Source of the DNA: Methylococcaceae bacterium | GTDB taxonomy: Bacteria; Pseudomonadota; Gammaproteobacteria; Methylococcales; Methylomonadaceae | Assembly (NCBI GenBank): GCA_947506075.1 | Contig: CANNNN010000116.1 | Coordinates: forward strand, 1-7,864 | DNA: 7,864 nucleotides | Reading direction: 5' to 3' | Shown: in pieces, positions 5,632 to 7,864 of the stretch | Numbering within the stretch: position 1 is the first letter of the stretch | Layout: every line of letters starts with the position of its first letter | Translations under genes and position numbers: made by a program | Notes under the pieces: model-generated | Databases searched by the model: none | The model's input: the letters and a program-made list of their open reading frames with translations, nothing else | Told to the model about the DNA's origin: nothing

Positions 5632-5893
5632 AAAGAGATTAATTGACAAAGGAATGGTCCGTGACTGGAAGCCTAATCTGAATCAGTTTATGATTCTCTA
5701 AGAGGACCGATTTCCAGAGATTTATTAACGGCGCTTACACCGAAATTTTTACACCCTCGTGGGGGAGGATGTCAAGATTCGGAGCTGCCGACTTTCGTGT
5801 CTTCGTGGTGAATAAAAATTCTTAACCTGGATATACTTTTTCATAGGGAGCACATGAGTCGTCATTGCCACACCCTCCTTACCAATTCTTTAC
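5632..5893. other. Intergenic region with repeats between convergent genes
   Basis: The region separates two convergent genes. It contains nested and crossing inverted repeats (5656-5717), a hairpin ACACCCTC/GAGGATGT (5751-5772, one mismatch), and a TTTCGTGTCTTCGTGGTGAA segment (5793-5812) that resembles a dispersed intergenic repeat (from memory). One small minus-strand ORF (5749-5865) with a strong Shine-Dalgarno is also present. No obvious U-tract terminator is seen for either gene. Confidence 0.5.
5749..5865 (-). CDS. Doubtful 38-residue ORF with perfect Shine-Dalgarno
   Basis: The ATG at 5865 is preceded by AAGGAGG (5880-5874 on the minus strand), 8 nt away, and lies 28 nt downstream of the flavoprotein stop, so it could be the last cistron of that transcript. 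The product is short and basic (starts MTTHVLPMKKYIQVKNF) and resembles no family I know. Most of the frame runs through the CTTCGTG-type dispersed repeat and a hairpin, which argues against a real protein. It is listed because of the ribosome binding site. Confidence 0.2.
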   Translation of the reverse strand: MTTHVLPMKKYIQVKNFYSPRRHESRQLRILTSSPTRV

Positions 5894-7864
5894 TCAAGCT
5901 CTGCGCCAGGCATGGAATCGCCCGACCCATTGCAACAAGCCTTCCGGTGCATGGTTGCGTTTCCAGACCCCGGCGACATATTTATTCGCCTCGGCCATGG
6001 TTGGGTAGATATGAATAGTGGTTAACAGTTTGTTCAGGCCGATATTGTGCTTCATCGCCAGCACAAATTCTGCGAGCAGCTCACCGGCATGTTCACCGAC
6101 GATGGTTACGCCTAGAATTTTATCTTTACCGGACTGAGTTAATACTTTAACGAAACCGTGCGCTACACCGTCGGCAATCGCTCGATCCAAATCGTCTAGG
6201 TGATAGGTGCTGACTTCATAGGCAATATTTTGCTCTTTGGCATCCTGCTCATTAAGGCCGACCCGTGCGACTTCAGGATCGATAAATATAGCCCAGGGGA
6301 TCACCGAATAATCGGTTTTAATTTTTTTAAGGTCTCCGAACAGTGCATTCACCGCTGCATACCAGGCTTGATGGGCGGCAACATGGGTAAACTGAAACGG
6401 GCCGGATACGTCACCGACGGCAAAAATGTTCGGATAATTGGTTTGCTGGAAATCATTAATCGCAATCGTGCGTTTGGGCGATAATTCGATGCCCAGTTCT
6501 TCAAGACCATAACCCTGAGTATTGGCAACCCTGCCTATAGCCAATAACACCTGGTCGAATGGAATTCGCACTTCCAGTCCCTGATGCTCGGCAATCAGGA
6601 TTTTTTCGCCGTTTTCAGTAATGAACTGTTTAGCGGTATGTTCGACAAGCACTGCCATGCCTTCCTGACGGAACTTCGCCATGACGATGTCCGACACATC
6701 GCTATCTTCCCGGATTAACAATCGCGGTGCCATTTCCACTTGGGTCACCTTGCTGCCGAAACGGGCAAAACTTTGTGCCAGTTCGCAACCGATAGGTCCG
6801 CCACCCAGAACAATGAGACGCTTGGGCAGTTCGCGCAACGCCCAGATGTTATCGGAAGTCAGATAAGCTATGTCCTCGATACCCGGAATCGGTGGAACAA
6901 ATGGACGTGCACCGGCGGCGATTACAATGGATCGGGTAGTGATGGTTCGGGTAAGACCGTCTGTCGTTACCTGTACTTCCCAGGGTGAAAGAATTTTAGC
7001 CTCGCCTTCGATGACATTTACGCCCAAGTCTGAATAGCGTTGCATCGAATCATGCGGCTCAACTTTAAGGATAACCGACTGCACACGGTTCATCACGTCA
7101 GCAAAATCAAATTCAACCTCGGCTTTTTTAATGCCGAAATCTGCAGCACTTTGAATTTGATTAAGCAGTTTGGCAGAACGAATTAATGCTTTGGACGGCA
7201 CGCAACCGGTGTGCAGACAATCACCGCCCATTTTATGTTTTTCAATCAAGGTGACTTTCGCTTTAACTGCAGCGGCTATATAAGACGTAACCAATCCGCC
7301 TGAACCTGCACCAATCACCACAATGTTGTTATCAAAGTGCGTTGGTTTGTTGGGCCATGCTGCATAGATTTTATTAGCTTGAATAGCCTCGACGATTTTA
7401 TTGGCAAGCAGCGGAAAAATGCCCAATAAAGCAAAAGAAGCTATCAATCCGGGCGAAAAGATCCCCGACAAGGACTCCAACTGACCGAGTTGAGTTCCCG
7501 CGTTGACATAAACAACCGTACCAGCCAGCATACCTACCTGACTGACCCAATAAAAAGTCTGGGTTTTTATCTTGGTCAAACCCATCATCAGGTTAATCAC
7601 AAAGAATGGAAAAACCGGTACCAATCTCAAGGTAAAGAGGTACAGCGCGCCCTCTTTTGCTACGCCTGCATCAATAGTCTGCAACCGCTCGCCAAAACGC
7701 GCTTTAACCGCATCACGAAACAAAAATCGGGCGGCCAAAAAGGCCAGTGTTGCACCTATAGATGAGGCAAACGATACAATCAATGTTCCCCACAACAAAC
7801 CGAACACCGCACCGCCGGCGAGTGTAAGTATGGTCGCGCCCGGCAAAGACAAACCGGTTACAGC
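5894..7864 (-). CDS. TVP38/DedA-like membrane domain fused to FAD-dependent disulfide oxidoreductase (5' partial)
   Basis: This is a two-part protein. Residues are counted from the Leu (TTG) at 7852; the frame stays open to the edge with AVTG before it, so the true start lies outside the window. Residues 1-150 are a TVP38/SNARE-associated membrane domain with RLVPVFPFFVINLMMGLT (76-93) and WVSQVGMLAGTVVYVNAGT (102-120). Residues 175-652 are a class-I flavoprotein disulfide reductase: FAD motif GAGSGG (181-186), redox pair GGDCLHTGCVPSK (Cys212, Cys217), NAD(P) motif GGGPIG (350-355), AIGR (438-441), FAD motif FAVGDVSG (477-484), and the dimer-interface active-site HIYPTMAE (His614, Glu621). 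The family is often named mercuric reductase. This one lacks the vicinal Cys pair at the C-terminus (it ends FHAWRRA) and has no visible mer genes, so mercury reduction is unlikely. A membrane-tethered thiol/disulfide or quinone-type reductase is a guess. Confidence 0.9.
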   Translation of the reverse strand, partial: AVTGLSLPGATILTLAGGAVFGLLWGTLIVSFASSIGATLAFLAARFLFRDAVKARFGERLQTIDAGVAKEGALYLFTLRLVPVFPFFVINLMMGLTKIKTQTFYWVSQVGMLAGTVVYVNAGTQLGQLESLSGIFSPGLIASFALLGIFPLLANKIVEAIQANKIYAAWPNKPTHFDNNIVVIGAGSGGLVTSYIAAAVKAKVTLIEKHKMGGDCLHTGCVPSKALIRSAKLLNQIQSAADFGIKKAEVEFDFADVMNRVQSVILKVEPHDSMQRYSDLGVNVIEGEAKILSPWEVQVTTDGLTRTITTRSIVIAAGARPFVPPIPGIEDIAYLTSDNIWALRELPKRLIVLGGGPIGCELAQSFARFGSKVTQVEMAPRLLIREDSDVSDIVMAKFRQEGMAVLVEHTAKQFITENGEKILIAEHQGLEVRIPFDQVLLAIGRVANTQGYGLEELGIELSPKRTIAINDFQQTNYPNIFAVGDVSGPFQFTHVAAHQAWYAAVNALFGDLKKIKTDYSVIPWAIFIDPEVARVGLNEQDAKEQNIAYEVSTYHLDDLDRAIADGVAHGFVKVLTQSGKDKILGVTIVGEHAGELLAEFVLAMKHNIGLNKLLTTIHIYPTMAEANKYVAGVWKRNHAPEGLLQWVGRFHAWRRA

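Noticed and set aside
7850..7852. TTG as the start of the TVP38-flavoprotein gene
   Set aside because: The frame stays open to the window edge and the preceding AVTG fits the TVP38 motif, so the true start is outside the window.

Overview
The window looks like gammaproteobacterial chromosomal DNA with a mixed GC content. The closest match from memory is a methanotroph-like or sulfur-oxidiser-like gammaproteobacterium. This rests on protein style (a TVP38 domain fused to a dihydrolipoamide-type reductase, a MacB-like duplicated permease) and on abundant short palindromic intergenic repeats. It is an inference without a phylogenetic marker.

Layout: bases 1-418 hold no convincing gene, only weak hairpins. 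Bases 419-3528 (minus strand) are a two-gene ABC exporter operon: ATPase first, then an 804-residue double-FtsX permease that starts at TTG and overlaps the ATPase stop codon. Bases 3590-3987 are a gene-free stretch packed with palindromic repeats. Bases 3988-4595 (plus) are a DUF433/DUF5615 toxin-antitoxin pair with an ATGA overlap; the toxin carries a perfect 12-bp tandem duplication beside its active-site motif. Bases 4609-4809 (minus) are the broken C-terminal half of a vapC PIN toxin with an in-frame stop. Bases 4906-5043 repeat the 5' end and upstream region of the ABC ATPase gene, leaving a 22-codon relic. Bases 5059-5631 (plus) encode an integral-membrane methyltransferase of the ICMT/PEMT type. 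Bases 5632-5893 hold repeats and one dubious small ORF. Bases 5894-7864 (minus) are a TVP38-flavoprotein fusion that runs off the right edge.

How it fits together: the most informative structure is the direct repeat at 3464-3600 and 4906-5043, roughly 86 percent identical by eye. It brackets the toxin-antitoxin pair, the vapC relic and all three copies of a GGGGTA/TACCCC palindrome. The simplest reading is that the ABC operon once faced the methyltransferase gene directly across a shared divergent promoter region, and that a roughly 1.4-kb accessory segment now sits between two copies of that region. The exporter, methyltransferase and flavoprotein are all membrane-associated, but nothing in the sequence ties them to one pathway.
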